DNA of 64,000 nucleotides. Origin: Nelumbo lutea. Its lineage: Eukaryota > Streptophyta > Magnoliopsida > Proteales > Nelumbonaceae. A model generated the notes under the pieces. The model did not search any database and had not been told where the DNA came from. It worked only from the letters and a program-made list of their open reading frames with translations. The position numbers were made by a program, and so were the translations under genes. The stretch is taken from NCBI GenBank assembly GCA_022828595.1, contig JAKGHH010000002.1:74062383-74126382 (forward strand), written 5' to 3'. Below, in pieces: positions 11,690 through 21,261 of the stretch (position 1 is its first letter; every line of letters begins with the position of its first letter).

Positions 11690-12933
11690 CACTGTCTACC
11701 AAGTAAGTGTATGAGGGAGATTGAGAGTATTAGTGCGCATACCTATCTTGGATGGATCAGGTTGTCTTTTATAGTCACCGGGGGGCTCAAGTCACTGCAG
11801 TAACGTCCCTGAGCTTTTGGCAGAGTTGTTTCTGCAATATAGGGCGTATTAATGTGTCGATTCGAGTAGAACCTGGTGCACGATACGACGAGCTGTTCTA
11901 ACGGTCGTGATGCCAGCGCCTTCGGCAGCAAGTTTATGGGGGCGGTTAGCAAGCTCACCCTTGCAAGCTCCCTTACCTCGCCTCAGCTCAACTGGCTTCT
12001 TGGTCGGGTCGCCATTGACCTTACGGGCTTTTTCTAGCTTTCCCTTGTTGAGGTCGAGATCAGGTTGTGCAGGGTGCTCCGAGCTAACTTGTCAAGTTGG
12101 TCTGCTAACTCAATGCTGAGGTGTCGATAAGGGCCACGTGTCACCACTTGTTTGGGAGGACCAAATTACCCCTCATCATACATCACGAATGTTCTTCATC
12201 ACTTTTGGAATGAAACCATTTTGGCCCCCTTATCTTATAAATAGAATACCATCCTATAGCCTTAATCTCTAGTCTCCTTTTTTTTCTCTTCTCTTTTGTG
12301 GTTAATCCTTTTTTTCTATATTTTCGTGGGTCTTCGGTTTTATTTGTTTCATTCATATCTTGGGTTTAAGGAGGTTTGAACTTGATCCCAAAGTTATCAA
12401 GCAGGTTTTGTTGGGTTATTCTTTTAGTTATATAGGATAGAAATGTTAATTATGATCTAACCTATGATAAGCTACATGCCATATGATGTCACCTTTTTAT
12501 AAGATACTCCTTTCATTCCCCCATTCTCTCTTCAAGGGGAGAACACAAGTATGAAAGAGAGACTTCTTCCTTTTCCAATCGCTATTTCTCTTCCTACCTC
12601 TCTTTTGCAAGACTTCTTAAAGTGGTTGGATCGGAAGAAGGATGTGGTTACCATTGGGAAGAGCCCACCCGAATCATCTCATACTAGAATTGTTGTAGTT
12701 CGAATTTAAACAACAAATAAAGAGGAGGAAAGGGGATGAACCAAGGCGAGCAGACAAAGTGGCTCTCTAATCCTTAAATCAATAGGAAGCCAATGAGTCA
12801 CTAGACTAAGTAGGTGAGGCTGATTGAAGAGAAAAGCAAGAAAGCAACAAGGCAAGAGAGGGTAGTATTGTGCATACCTTTTTCTAGGGATATCATACCC
12901 ATATATAGGAGTGGTTCCATGCTCATTGAGGAG
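11690..12933. other. Old LTR-like repeat DNA, no gene recognised
   Basis: Positions 12070-12190 repeat 1770-1935 in diverged form. A TATA-like cttataaatagaa at 12233-12245 is followed by a pyrimidine-rich tract at 12270-12330, which looks like an LTR promoter on the plus strand. The rest, including the short open frames around 12700-12930, resembles no protein I know. Confidence 0.35.
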
Positions 12934-13211
12934 CATGGTTTTCAAAACCGAACTGGAATAGATGGCCGGACCGAAAAAATCGAGAACCAGTCAGGTGACC
13001 GGATTCAGTTTTCTCCAAAACTGGAAATTTGCCCAAAACCATTGATTTTGGTCAGCAAAACACTGACCTAGGCAGTTAACTGTTCGAACCATTCAAACGG
13101 TTTTGACCATTTTTTATTTTTTTTTATTTTTTTGTCAGAACAGGCCGACCGTTCGACCTGGTAACCGGACCCCTGACTGGTTCAGTCTTAGGGTCATTTT
13201 TAAAAACCATG
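12934..13211. mobile_element. hAT-like MITE, 278 bp
   Basis: The left end reads catggttttcaaaaccgaac, and the right end reverse-complemented reads catggtttttaaaaatgac. The flanking 8-bp duplications are ttgaggag (12926-12933) and tcgaggag (13212-13219), with one mismatch. An 8-bp duplication fits the hAT superfamily. The interior contains a poly-T tract and no coding sequence. Confidence 0.75.
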
Positions 13212-13219
13212 TCGAGGAG

Positions 13220-13536
13220 TCTTAGTCCTAATTGGAGACAATTATCAAGCTCGAGGCTCTCGATGGGTTATCTTTATCTAGGTGCACCGTGTGAGACTGA
13301 CTAGTTGGATTGGCTATCAAGCCAATCTAAATAATCGACAAGTTCTCTGGCCTAGTCTAGGACAAATGGCAACTCAAAGTTGAACCATACATATGGGCCC
13401 CATCAAATTTCCCCACTTTTGAGATTAAGGTGGTCATCTTGTTGCTCATAAAATGAGAGGTTGGCTCGACCAAAGAAAGAAGTATTGTTGAATTGAGCAA
13501 GAATCAAATCCAGGCCATGTTGTAGCCTTTCTATGG
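13220..13536. other. No gene recognised between two MITEs
   Basis: This stretch has no motif or conserved frame. Together with 13706-13870 it may be LTR sequence of the gypsy-like remnant that follows, because a gctacaatataagggagg promoter-like motif occurs near 13842. Confidence 0.25.
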
Positions 13537-13696
13537 GTGATGGGATCTGCTCCTTACAAATGGGCACCTCACAAGCACATTCACCATGCATTGGGAACAT
13601 TTCCCATGAGTAATAACAAATAAGTACGGAAGATGTTCCCAATACATGATAGGATGTGCGTGTGAGGCACCAGGTGTGAGGAGCAGATCCAGTCTC
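13537..13696. mobile_element. Mutator-like foldback MITE, 160 bp
   Basis: Long inverted arms of about 60 bp begin gtgatgggatctgctcc on the left and, reverse-complemented, gagactggatctgctcc on the right. The flanking 9-bp duplications are tttctatgg (13528-13536) and attctatgg (13697-13705), with one mismatch. It has the same architecture as the element at 2990-3182 but unrelated sequence. Confidence 0.75.
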
Positions 13697-14123
13697 ATTC
13701 TATGGAGGTGCCATTGTCTACCGTGCATGTCCGTATGTATTCTATGGGAGTCACGTCACTTCTCTGCTCATGTGATTGGCATGGGTGTTGTCATTAATGC
13801 ATTGATTCACCCCTCGAGGTGTCCTGTCTAAACTGTCAAAGGCTACAATATAAGGGAGGAGTCTTGAACAACTAGGACTTTGCCATTTGCTTCTAGAGCC
13901 TAAGGAGAGTAGACCAAAGCTAGGTTGTCTAGGAGTTCAACTCAGTGCTCAGTGTCGTCGTCAGTGTAGAAGTTCAGTTGGATATGTTTCTTTTGCTCTT
14001 CTTATCATGTCCTTATCCAGCAGTTCTAGTTCAAGCTCTAGTTACTCCAGTAGTGGGTCTAAGCATTCCGGCTCAACGTCAAAGTTGGCAAGTGATCACT
14101 CCGGATCAGTTGAGTAGGTCCCT

Positions 14124-14760
14124 ATGGCCAAGGTCAGAGACATTGAGACCTGTAGCCCCCAGGTTATAGATGAATCTACTTTCGAGTATATTCTAAAGGT
14201 AAAGGTTGAGAAGGTTGAGGTAGGGGACACTAAAGCTGAAATCGTCAGCATGGGTGAGGAGGAGGATGTTCCTAAGGTTGAGTTAGTACAATGAGGCAAA
14301 AGGTGATGATTAGTTGTCAATAACAAATACCCAAGGAGTTTGAGATGCAAGCGTCAACCAAGGAGAAGAGAGCCTACCTAGCCACTATGGGGTGGTTATG
14401 CATGTACGAGGACAACCTCACTGTTGGGCTCTAGTTCCCGATAGACAAACAAGTGGCTCAAATTTTGATGCTTCATGAGGTGATAGTTCTTTAGTTAGTC
14501 CCGAACTCAGTGAGATTTCTTATCATTACTATTTACATGACTCAGATTTACCAAGTGGGATTAACTACACAGGTCTTCCAAGTCCTCTTTGTATTTAAGA
14601 ACATCCTCTGTCCAAGGGATGATACTACTTTTCAGCTCAAAACTTGGGCACTAGGTTTCCAAGGGCTTCCTCCTCAATCCATGGCTGAAAGGAGCACTTT
14701 TTCTATGTGAGTAGATGGCTAATGTAGCCTCCACAAAGAGGTGGTTGGTGCCTAGCTACG
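14124..14760 (+). pseudogene. Possible gypsy-type retroelement gag-region remnant
   Basis: Starting MAKVRDIETCSPQVIDEST, the first frame is acidic and Lys/Glu-rich and breaks at a TGA near 14292. A second stretch follows around 14360-14720, with TKEKRAYLATMGWLCMYED and FPIDKQVAQILMLHEVIV, then VPNSVRFLIITIYMTQI. It resembles the plant putative gypsy-type transposon domain, in which a hydrophobic FxxxxLxxLxxxPxQLxPNxWR pattern is typical. The match is from memory of the pattern and is weak. Several stops make it a pseudogene in any case. Confidence 0.35.
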
Positions 14761-15169
14761 ATAGGTCTCAAGGAGTATGTGTTGATTGGTGAGAAGGGGA
14801 GAGATTAAAATAAGTTGGTCAATATTAGGTTAATTAGGTGAATTTAGGAGCATAAGCCAAGCTGATCAATGTATACCTTGTTAATAATATGCCTTAAAAC
14901 AAATTGTGTGTCACTTTAGAGAGAAATATTTTGTACTATTCAGATTTGTTAGTAAAAGGGCACTTTTGTCATTCATATTTGCAACTTTTAGTTTCGTATG
15001 AATAATCCATAGTTTGTTCGTTAAACAAATATATTACTAAGTATGTTAGAAATTTTGAGATATATTTTCACCTAATACAAGGATCCTAAAATGGTTCCTA
15101 GTCATAGGACTATCAAGAGGGCTATGATAGTTCAAATGGCTGCCACATGTTATGCTTGCCCTACATGGA
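14761..15169. other. No gene recognised
   Basis: This is AT-rich DNA with no conserved frame, terminal repeats or motif that I can support. It leads directly into the minisatellite. Confidence 0.5.
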
Positions 15170-15660
15170 ACAATATGTTCTAAGGTGCGATGGGCATGCT
15201 ATGATGTGCAATAAGCATGTTTTGAGGTGCAATGGGTGTATTCTGAGGCGTGATGAACAGGTTCTTAGGTGTGATGAACATGTTCTAAAGTGCAATGGGC
15301 ATGTTTAGATGTGCAACGAACATGTTCTAAGGTGCAATGGGCATGTTTAGATGTGCAACGAACATGTTCTAAGGTGCAATGGGCATGTTTAGATGTGCAA
15401 CGAACATGTTCTAAGGTGCAATGGGCATGTTTAGATGTGCAACGAACATGTTCTAAAGTGCAATGGGCATGTTTAGATGTGCAACGAACATGTTCTAAGG
15501 TGCAATGGGCATGTTTAGATGTGCGATGAACTGGTCTGAGGTGCGGCAGACATGATCTAAGGTACGATGAGCAGGTTCTAAGGTGGGATGATCAAGTTTC
15601 AAGGTGTGTTGGGTGTGTTGTGAGGTTCAATGAATATGTTTTGAGGTGTAATGAACATGT
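15170..15660 (+). repeat. Minisatellite, ~21-bp units with a 42-bp higher-order core
   Basis: Degenerate 21-bp units of the form aggtgcaatgggcatgttt fill the whole interval. In the centre (about 15289-15530) they are homogenised into near-identical 42-bp dimers, pairing gtgcaatgggcatgttta with gatgtgcaacgaacatgttc, almost six times. Because 42 is divisible by three, the core stays open and reads as a 14-residue repeat (VQWACLDVQRTCSK). I treat this frame as a by-product of the repeat. Confidence 0.9.
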
Positions 15661-16069
15661 TCTGAAATGCAATCAATAGGTTCCATGGTCCTTGGCCAAG
15701 GTAGTATGGTATATGATAGAGATCCATGTATCATCATATGAGTCATCATCAATTTAGTGGAACATATGATTGAACCAATAGGGTTTGACTTGTCCGCCAT
15801 GACTCTTTGCTCCCTTGGGATATTGTATGATAGAAGGATTTGACTATACAATATCTAGAGATGGAAAGTTTCAAACTGCTAAATTCAAGTTGTTAGTGTA
15901 ACAATGACATATTTTTAAGTGTAACTCATGGTTTCTTGATTAAAAGAGTTTTAATTCAATTCAGCTAGAAGTTCTATGTAGGATGCTTAAGGAGTTCAAC
16001 ATCATTTTCCACTGCCAATAGCTTTGAACCTAAGAAATCACTAACATTAAGTAGAAAAATGCATGCAAA
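15661..16069. other. No gene recognised
   Basis: This region is unique-looking DNA between the minisatellite and the Cop3 LTR. No conserved frame or repeat was seen. Confidence 0.45.
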
Positions 16070-16576
16070 GCATGGAGGAGGGGGTGTGCTCACTAAGGTG
16101 AGTCTTAGTATAGAGACCTAATTGTAATAATTAGGGACTTATTGCTATTAAGAGGATTTATTAGATTGCTATTAAGAGGATTTATTAGATAAATCCTCTC
16201 CTAATAAAAAAAAAAGGAGTACAAGCTATATAAGATAATAGAATGAGCAGCCCTAGGGTTACATAATACACTCTATTAACTAAGCTCTAGCCACCAAAGG
16301 ATTGCTAGCACAATCTTGGAGCCACCCAACCGTTTTTGCCTACTGTTGCCTTTCGTTGGATCAGTCTTGGAGGCCAAACAATTGTGAGAATGTAGTTAGA
16401 ATCAATCTTTTGAGGATCTGCTTCAACAAATCAAACCTACATAATAAGTGTGCAGTTTTTGTGTTTACAATTAGGGTTTTGTGCACCACCATGGGTGTGA
16501 TCTTGGTTATCCAAAATTCTTTAGTTTTTAATTTTTGCTACATTAAGATAACATAGGATTCACTAGAATCTTTCAA
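16070..16576 (+). mobile_element. Cop3 5' LTR (left end approximate)
   Basis: The right end abuts a degenerate tRNA-Met primer site. A TATA-like gctatataagataatag lies near 16225. A perfect 24-bp tandem duplication (ttgctattaagaggattt and six more bases) occupies 16142-16189. No second LTR was found, so the left end is a guess. Confidence 0.5.
16142..16189 (+). repeat. 24-bp tandem duplication
   Basis: Two identical adjacent copies, 16142-16165 and 16166-16189, lie inside the Cop3 LTR about 40 bp upstream of its TATA-like motif. Confidence 0.9.
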
Positions 16577-16589
16577 TGGTATTAGATCC
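16577..16589 (+). other. Degenerate primer-binding site of Cop3
   Basis: The sequence tggtattagatcc differs from the canonical tggtatcagagcc by two substitutions. It lies at the junction between LTR and leader. Confidence 0.6.
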
Positions 16590-17475
16590 AATGTCCATGT
16601 TGATGTACAAGACCAAATCTTGTTATATGTATATGGTGATTTAGGGTTTCTTGTAAAACCCCATCAAGATTCAATCTTAAATTGGTGTTTCTTAGGTGCC
16701 AAGATTTCATTTGATAACTTCATCTTGCTTCCAAAAGGTTGAAGAGGGTGATTTTATAGTCTTCTTGTTTTGTTTTGTTCTCAAACAAAAATATAACTAA
16801 TTAAAGGCTTTATTTTTGTCTTGGAACAAGTAGAGATGTTTCAAGAATTGAAAAGATGGAGGCCCTGACCCCTCATCTTTTCAAGAATTGAAAACTTGAG
16901 TGCAGGGAGCCATTAATATTGAGATGGAGACCCTCATCAAAACTGAAACTTTGGAGCTAGTTGTTTTGCCCAGGGAAAGGATCTAGTGGGTTATAGATGG
17001 GTCTACTATAAAATATAAATATGGTGGATATGTTGAGAAATATAAAGCTAGACTAGTTGACAATGGTATAGATGGGTCAAACTAATGGTATTGATTATAC
17101 TGATGACTTTCACCCCCCATTGCTAAAACTAATTCTATTATAGCATTGTTGGTAGTTACAACTCACAAGTCTCGAGCCTTATTTTTCATTGAGATTTGAA
17201 AGAAGCTTACATGCTTCCACCTTTGAGCATTGACATTCCTCCCAAAAATGTTTGTTGGTTGAAGAAATTTATTTATGGACTGAAGCAATATCTCAGGGCT
17301 TGGTTTGACTGGATCAACAAAGTTATTAAGAGGTTTGGATATGCTCAAAGCTAGGCAAATCACACTTTGTCTATTAAGCAAGAGAAAGGATTAGCTTCAA
17401 TTCTTATAGAATATGTGGATGATGTAATTATCACAGGAGATCATCACAAAGAAATTCACCGACTTAAAACCTTCC

Positions 17476-18042
17476 TAGAGGTGTAAATCGTGTCGTGCCA
17501 CCTGTGGCCCGGCACAGCTCAGCACGACGGTCCGCAGGCCATGCCAAGTCCAGCACGATCATGCGGGCCGTGTTGGGCCTGGGGTTTTAGGTCCACGGGC
17601 TAGCATGACCCACATATATTATTTATATATATATTATATAAATTATAATTATATAATAATATATAGTATATAATATATTAATAAAATAAATGCTTTTTTA
17701 ATTTTATTATAATAATTTATTTAATTGTTGTATATATATGAAATTGTATACACAAAATTCATATAAAATTAAAATTTTATGTTTTTTGTCAATTTTTTTT
17801 TAAATAAATAGGTTTTGCTTGATTCACGGCCTGACCTGGCCCAAGGCTCGGCCCACGGGCCAGCCTGGCCCGCAACATGACATGGGACATGGACGTGGGC
17901 CGTGCCGAGCCGACCCCCAAATTTTTCACCGAGGAGGGTGGCACAACCCGTAGCGGCCTACGGGCCAACACGACATGGCCCTCACTTTGCGCGGGCACGG
18001 GCTGTGTTGTGCTAGCTCGACACAACCCACTTTACACCTCTA
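17476..18042. mobile_element. hAT-like MITE, 567 bp, in Cop3 RT
   Basis: The inverted ends are tagaggtgtaaatcgtgtcg and, reverse-complemented from the right, tagaggtgtaaagtgggttg. A perfect 8-bp target duplication, aaccttcc, lies at 17468-17475 and 18043-18050. Removing the element and one duplication restores RT sequence. Both ends are GC-rich and the centre (17610-17815) is almost pure AT. No transposase is present. Confidence 0.9.
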
Positions 18043-18100
18043 AACCTTCCTTGCATTAGAGTTTTAAGTCAAAGACTTGGGAGAACTCAAGTACTTGTTA

Positions 18101-18346
18101 ACAAGGTTCAAAATATCGATACGCCCGATACGTCGGTAGGGGCGTATTGGGCGACATCAATACTATTTTTTATACCTTTTTTTTTATTTTTTTGAAACTG
18201 GTTCAGGGGGCAGTTTAAGGCTCCTTCATCCCCTGAACCGGTCAGAACCCTAATACACTCACTGTAGGGGCGTATCAGGGAGGTCCCATAACGATATGAT
18301 ACGTATCAACCGATACAGGCCGATACGTGTTGATACTTTGAACCTT
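18101..18346. mobile_element. hAT-like MITE, 246 bp, in Cop3 RT
   Basis: The ends are acaaggttcaaaatatcgat and, reverse-complemented, aaggttcaaagtatcaacac. The perfect 8-bp duplication acttgtta lies at 18093-18100 and 18347-18354, and the copia RT reads across it. The interior has a second inverted repeat around ctggttcagggggcagtt. A diverged second copy is at 61291-61454. Confidence 0.88.
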
Positions 18347-18899
18347 ACTTGTTAGGTATTGAAGTGGCCAAAGAAAAGGGGATGTTTCAAAGACTTCTGG
18401 AAATACTTATTTACTTATCCCTCATATGGCCAAACATTTCTTATCCCGTGGGAGTGATAACTTGGTACAAGCATTCTCCTCGTGCTCTTGGTCTTGAGCC
18501 CGCTGAGAAGGTGCTTACATACTTGAAAGCCACTCTGAGAAAGGGATACTCTTTTCTAATCATAGGCATTTGCATTTGGAAGAATACACAGATGCAAATT
18601 AAGCAGGATTTGTTGATGATAGGCATTCAACTTTCATGTCTACCTTATTAAGAGGGAACTTGATAACATGGAGGATAAAGAAGCAGAATGTAGTAGATAG
18701 GTTGAGTGCAAAAGCAGACTTTGGGTCTGCGTAACGAGATATCTGAACTAATGTAGCTGAAAAGCCTGAAATTACTTGGAGCTGCATTAAACTGCTCATA
18801 ACCCTATTTAGCATGATCATACTAAACATGTGGAAGTTGATAGACATTTTATAAGAGAAAAAGTTGATGCAAAGGTGATTTGTATGTCAAGACTGAGTA

Positions 18900-19081
18900 T
18901 CAATTAACTTATTTATTTATTGAGCTGCATCAATTATATTGCTTAATACAATAATTGGATCACATTTTGTGACTCCATTTAAGTGAAAAGATTCTGTTTC
19001 AAGTGACCAAATATATAACATGCATGATCTTTGAAGCATGGGAAGAACACCATGACCATGTCAGCATGCAGACATTCTAAT
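18900..19081 (-). terminator. Probable 3' UTR and poly-A signals of the aldehyde oxidase gene
   Basis: Reading leftward from the TGA, about 160 bases of non-coding DNA lead to two overlapping AATAAA motifs on the minus strand (plus-strand 18912-18917 and 18916-18921). They are the first canonical poly-A signals after the stop. The RNase H remnant of Cop3 begins immediately to the left, so the transposon sits almost against the 3' end of the gene. Confidence 0.5.
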
Positions 19082-19300
19082 TCATTTATGAGAAAGCAGG
19101 CTTTGCAAGTATCTCTCTACATTGTCAAGTCCACAAACCTCCTTGACAACAGGCATGGTTGCAGGGACATCCAACTGAAAGGTTAAATGAGATCCATCTG
19201 AGCTGCACCATTTAAAATGGTCCTTCCTGGCTTCTCTTATAGCTGCTCTTGTTGCACAGTGAACAGATACTTGCTAAAAGTAATGGTGGCTCCCCAGAAG
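19082..19300 (-). pseudogene. AO: Aldehyde oxidase last exon (ASGEPPLLLA ... LSHK stop), frameshifted
   Basis: The acceptor catgcag is followed by the phase-1 remainder of Ala and then SGEPPLLLA. The Glu of GEPP corresponds to the catalytic base of the xanthine dehydrogenase/aldehyde oxidase family. One extra A (plus-strand 19271-19272) then shifts the frame, giving a premature TAA at 19212-19214. Read one base over, the conserved tail continues as SVHCATRAAIREARKDHFKW, then CSSDGSHLTFQLDVPATMP, and ends VERYLQSLLSHK at a TGA (19082-19084). Without the extra base the exon would contain exactly 72 codons including the stop. The intact second frame implies a young lesion or an assembly error. 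Confidence 0.9.
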
Positions 19301-19846
19301 CTGCATGAGTCGAATAACCATTTGGTTATTATCAGTCACGTTGCTCAACCTGATAAAATATGTATTTGTGCACATTCCACAAGTACTTTTTTTTTTCTAA
19401 ATAACTATTAGTGTATCCTAAGATAAGAATAAAACCAATATTTCCAGTTTATTAAGTTCATAGAAGCCTTAGCCATGATGCAGGGTATCCAGCCCATTTG
19501 CACAATCCTATAGCCCGAATTGAAGTCTGGGCAGTATGATGGTGACAATGGGTATCCGATTACCAGATGGTAGACATACCCAGCCAAAATTAGTAGGGGC
19601 TAGGCCCAAAAACTTGGACCTGGACCATGGACTGAAGGCTCGTTTAAGAATCAGGTTCAAGTTTGGACCTGTTGGTGGATAGCAGAAAAAAATATGAGCA
19701 TCTTGAAATTTAAAGAGAGGACAAAAGTATATCAACATGTTTCCGTTTACAGAAAGAATGAAAGAACCACTAGATTTGTGTATTTTTTAATGAGATATCA
19801 CCAACTTCCAGATACCCGATCAAATGCTAATTATTTGCAGGTCAGT
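19301..19846 (-). other. Aldehyde oxidase intron, unique part
   Basis: This is intron sequence adjacent to the last-exon acceptor. It contains a poly-T tract near 19387 and no conserved frame or repeat that I can support. Confidence 0.5.
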
Positions 19847-20475
19847 CATAGTTGTCAAGGCGACGCCTAGGCGACAAGGACCCTGGGAGGCTAGCCTCGC
19901 CCAGTTGCCAAGCAGTTTCGTATACTGTTGTATAAAATACTTTTATATTGTTATTTTTTGAGATTATAATTATAAATAGACTTTATTAAACAAAAGTATT
20001 CATTTTTTGTGTTTATAAGCTATTTTTTTTATTATTTTCTTATTTGTTAGGGTTTAATCAACACAAACATTGCTAGCTGCTGTATTGAACCGTCAAAGAC
20101 TTCAAAATTTGAACTAATAAATAAGGAAAGAACTTAAATTTTTGTCTAATCAATAAATTTCTTCTTCTTCTTCCACCTTTTCTTTTCTTCTTTTCCTATA
20201 ACAAAAATAGGGGTTTAGCCCCTATATATATTTTTTAATTTTCTTTTCTTTCTTCTTTTTCTTCTCATAAATATGTTGATTTTCTAGACCTAAACATGAA
20301 GTGTATAATTTTCTTATGAAAATTATGGATAGTAATTAAGGAAATATGGTTATGGAAACCTAGGGAACTACCCTAGGGTATGTGCTTTTTACTTAAAAAA
20401 ATCCATTGCCTAGGCGACTAGGTGACAAGGCACCCTCCTGTCGCTTAGCCTCGCCTTGGTGCCTTGAAAACTATG
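19847..20475. mobile_element. hAT-like MITE, 629 bp, in aldehyde oxidase intron
   Basis: The ends are catagttgtcaaggcgacgc and, reverse-complemented, catagttttcaaggcacc. Both ends continue into gcctaggcgac-type GC-rich subterminal repeats. The 8-bp flanking duplications are aggtcagt (19839-19846) and aggtcagc (20476-20483). The centre is AT-rich and non-coding. Confidence 0.82.
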
Positions 20476-20654
20476 AGGTCAGCTCTGTAACCACATGTTT
20501 CATACAAAGACAAAAGCCATTAAATACACAGTAAGGATGAATTTATTAGGATATTGGTGTGGGTCTACATGGGCCTCACCTAAACAGTTGGAACATCTCT
20601 CTGATTTTTGAAGCATCTAATTGCATTATAAAACTCTCTCAAATATTTTGATTC

Positions 20655-21260
20655 TAGGGAACTATCGGTGATTCTTTCAAGCTCCAAGACAGTTTCCCTT
20701 CTTCATCATATGAATGTTCCAAAACAGTTTTGGAATGATGCAATACTCACAACTTGTTTTCTCATTAATCAGATGCCCTCATTCATCCTTAATGGTTGCT
20801 CTCCCTTTTCTATCTTGTTTCCTACTTTGTCTTTGTTTCCTTTGACTCCCAAGATCTTTAGTTGAAAGTGTTTTGTTCATAACTTAGGTCCCAGCTTAGA
20901 CAAGTTGGATGCATGCTCTACAAAGTGTATTTTCCTTGGCTATTCTAGGACCCATAAAGGGTATAAGTGCTATAATCTTATCACTCAACAATCATTTGTT
21001 TGTCTTGATGTCACATTTTTTTATTTTGTGCCATTTTTCTCGGGTTCTAATGTTTCTCCCTATTCTCCAATGGTTCCTCTTCCAGTTCCAGTTGATGATC
21101 CCATTCCGGCTGTTCCTTTTGTGACTGGGCCCTCACCTCCTCTAGTGCAGATTCGTACTAAATGACCACCAACCCAAAAAGTGTATACTTATTGCCAATT
21201 TGTTTCTCTTTTGTCATCTATATCTATACCTAGGGATGTCCGGGAAGCTCTTTTCAATGG
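20655..21260 (+). pseudogene. CopA integrase C-terminal fragment (Ty1/copia)
   Basis: The plus-strand frame reads MNVPKQFWNDAILTTCFLIN near 20710, then the GCS-F-FPTL block, KLDACSTKCIFLGYSRTHKG, YKCYNLITQQSFVCLDVTFF, and finally the proline-rich linker before RT. Stops occur after PKIFS and within the linker. The fragment starts abruptly near 20655 with no gag, protease or LTR on its left. It ends at 21260, where minus-strand CopD is inserted. The RT domain is missing. Confidence 0.82.
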
Positions 21261-21261
21261 A

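Larger units (their letters stand above)
16860..18905 (+). pseudogene. Cop3 reverse transcriptase and RNase H remnant (interrupted by two MITEs)
   Basis: The gag, protease and integrase regions are deleted; the leader runs almost directly into RT. RT fragments include INIEMETLIKTETLELV near 16910, YKARLVDNG near 17040, LKKFIYGLKQ near 17260 and the catalytic EYVDDVIITGDHH near 17410. RT is cut at 17475 by a 567-bp MITE, resumes VKDLGELKYLL, is cut again at 18100 by a 246-bp MITE, and resumes GIEVAKEKG at 18355. RNase H pieces include GNLITWRIKKQNVV (18650) and HTKHVEVDRHFIREKVDAK (18810-18870). Stops and shifts are frequent. The sequence stops against the aldehyde oxidase 3' end without a 3' LTR. 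Confidence 0.8.

Noticed and set aside
15290..15529. Open frame encoding a perfect 14-residue Cys/Trp-rich repeat
   Set aside because: It follows automatically from a 42-bp unit divisible by three with no stop. The flanking units are out of frame and diverged, so I treat it as minisatellite, not protein.
15170..15660. CRISPR-like regularly spaced repeats
   Set aside because: The units are contiguous with no unique spacers, the host is a plant, and no cas genes exist.
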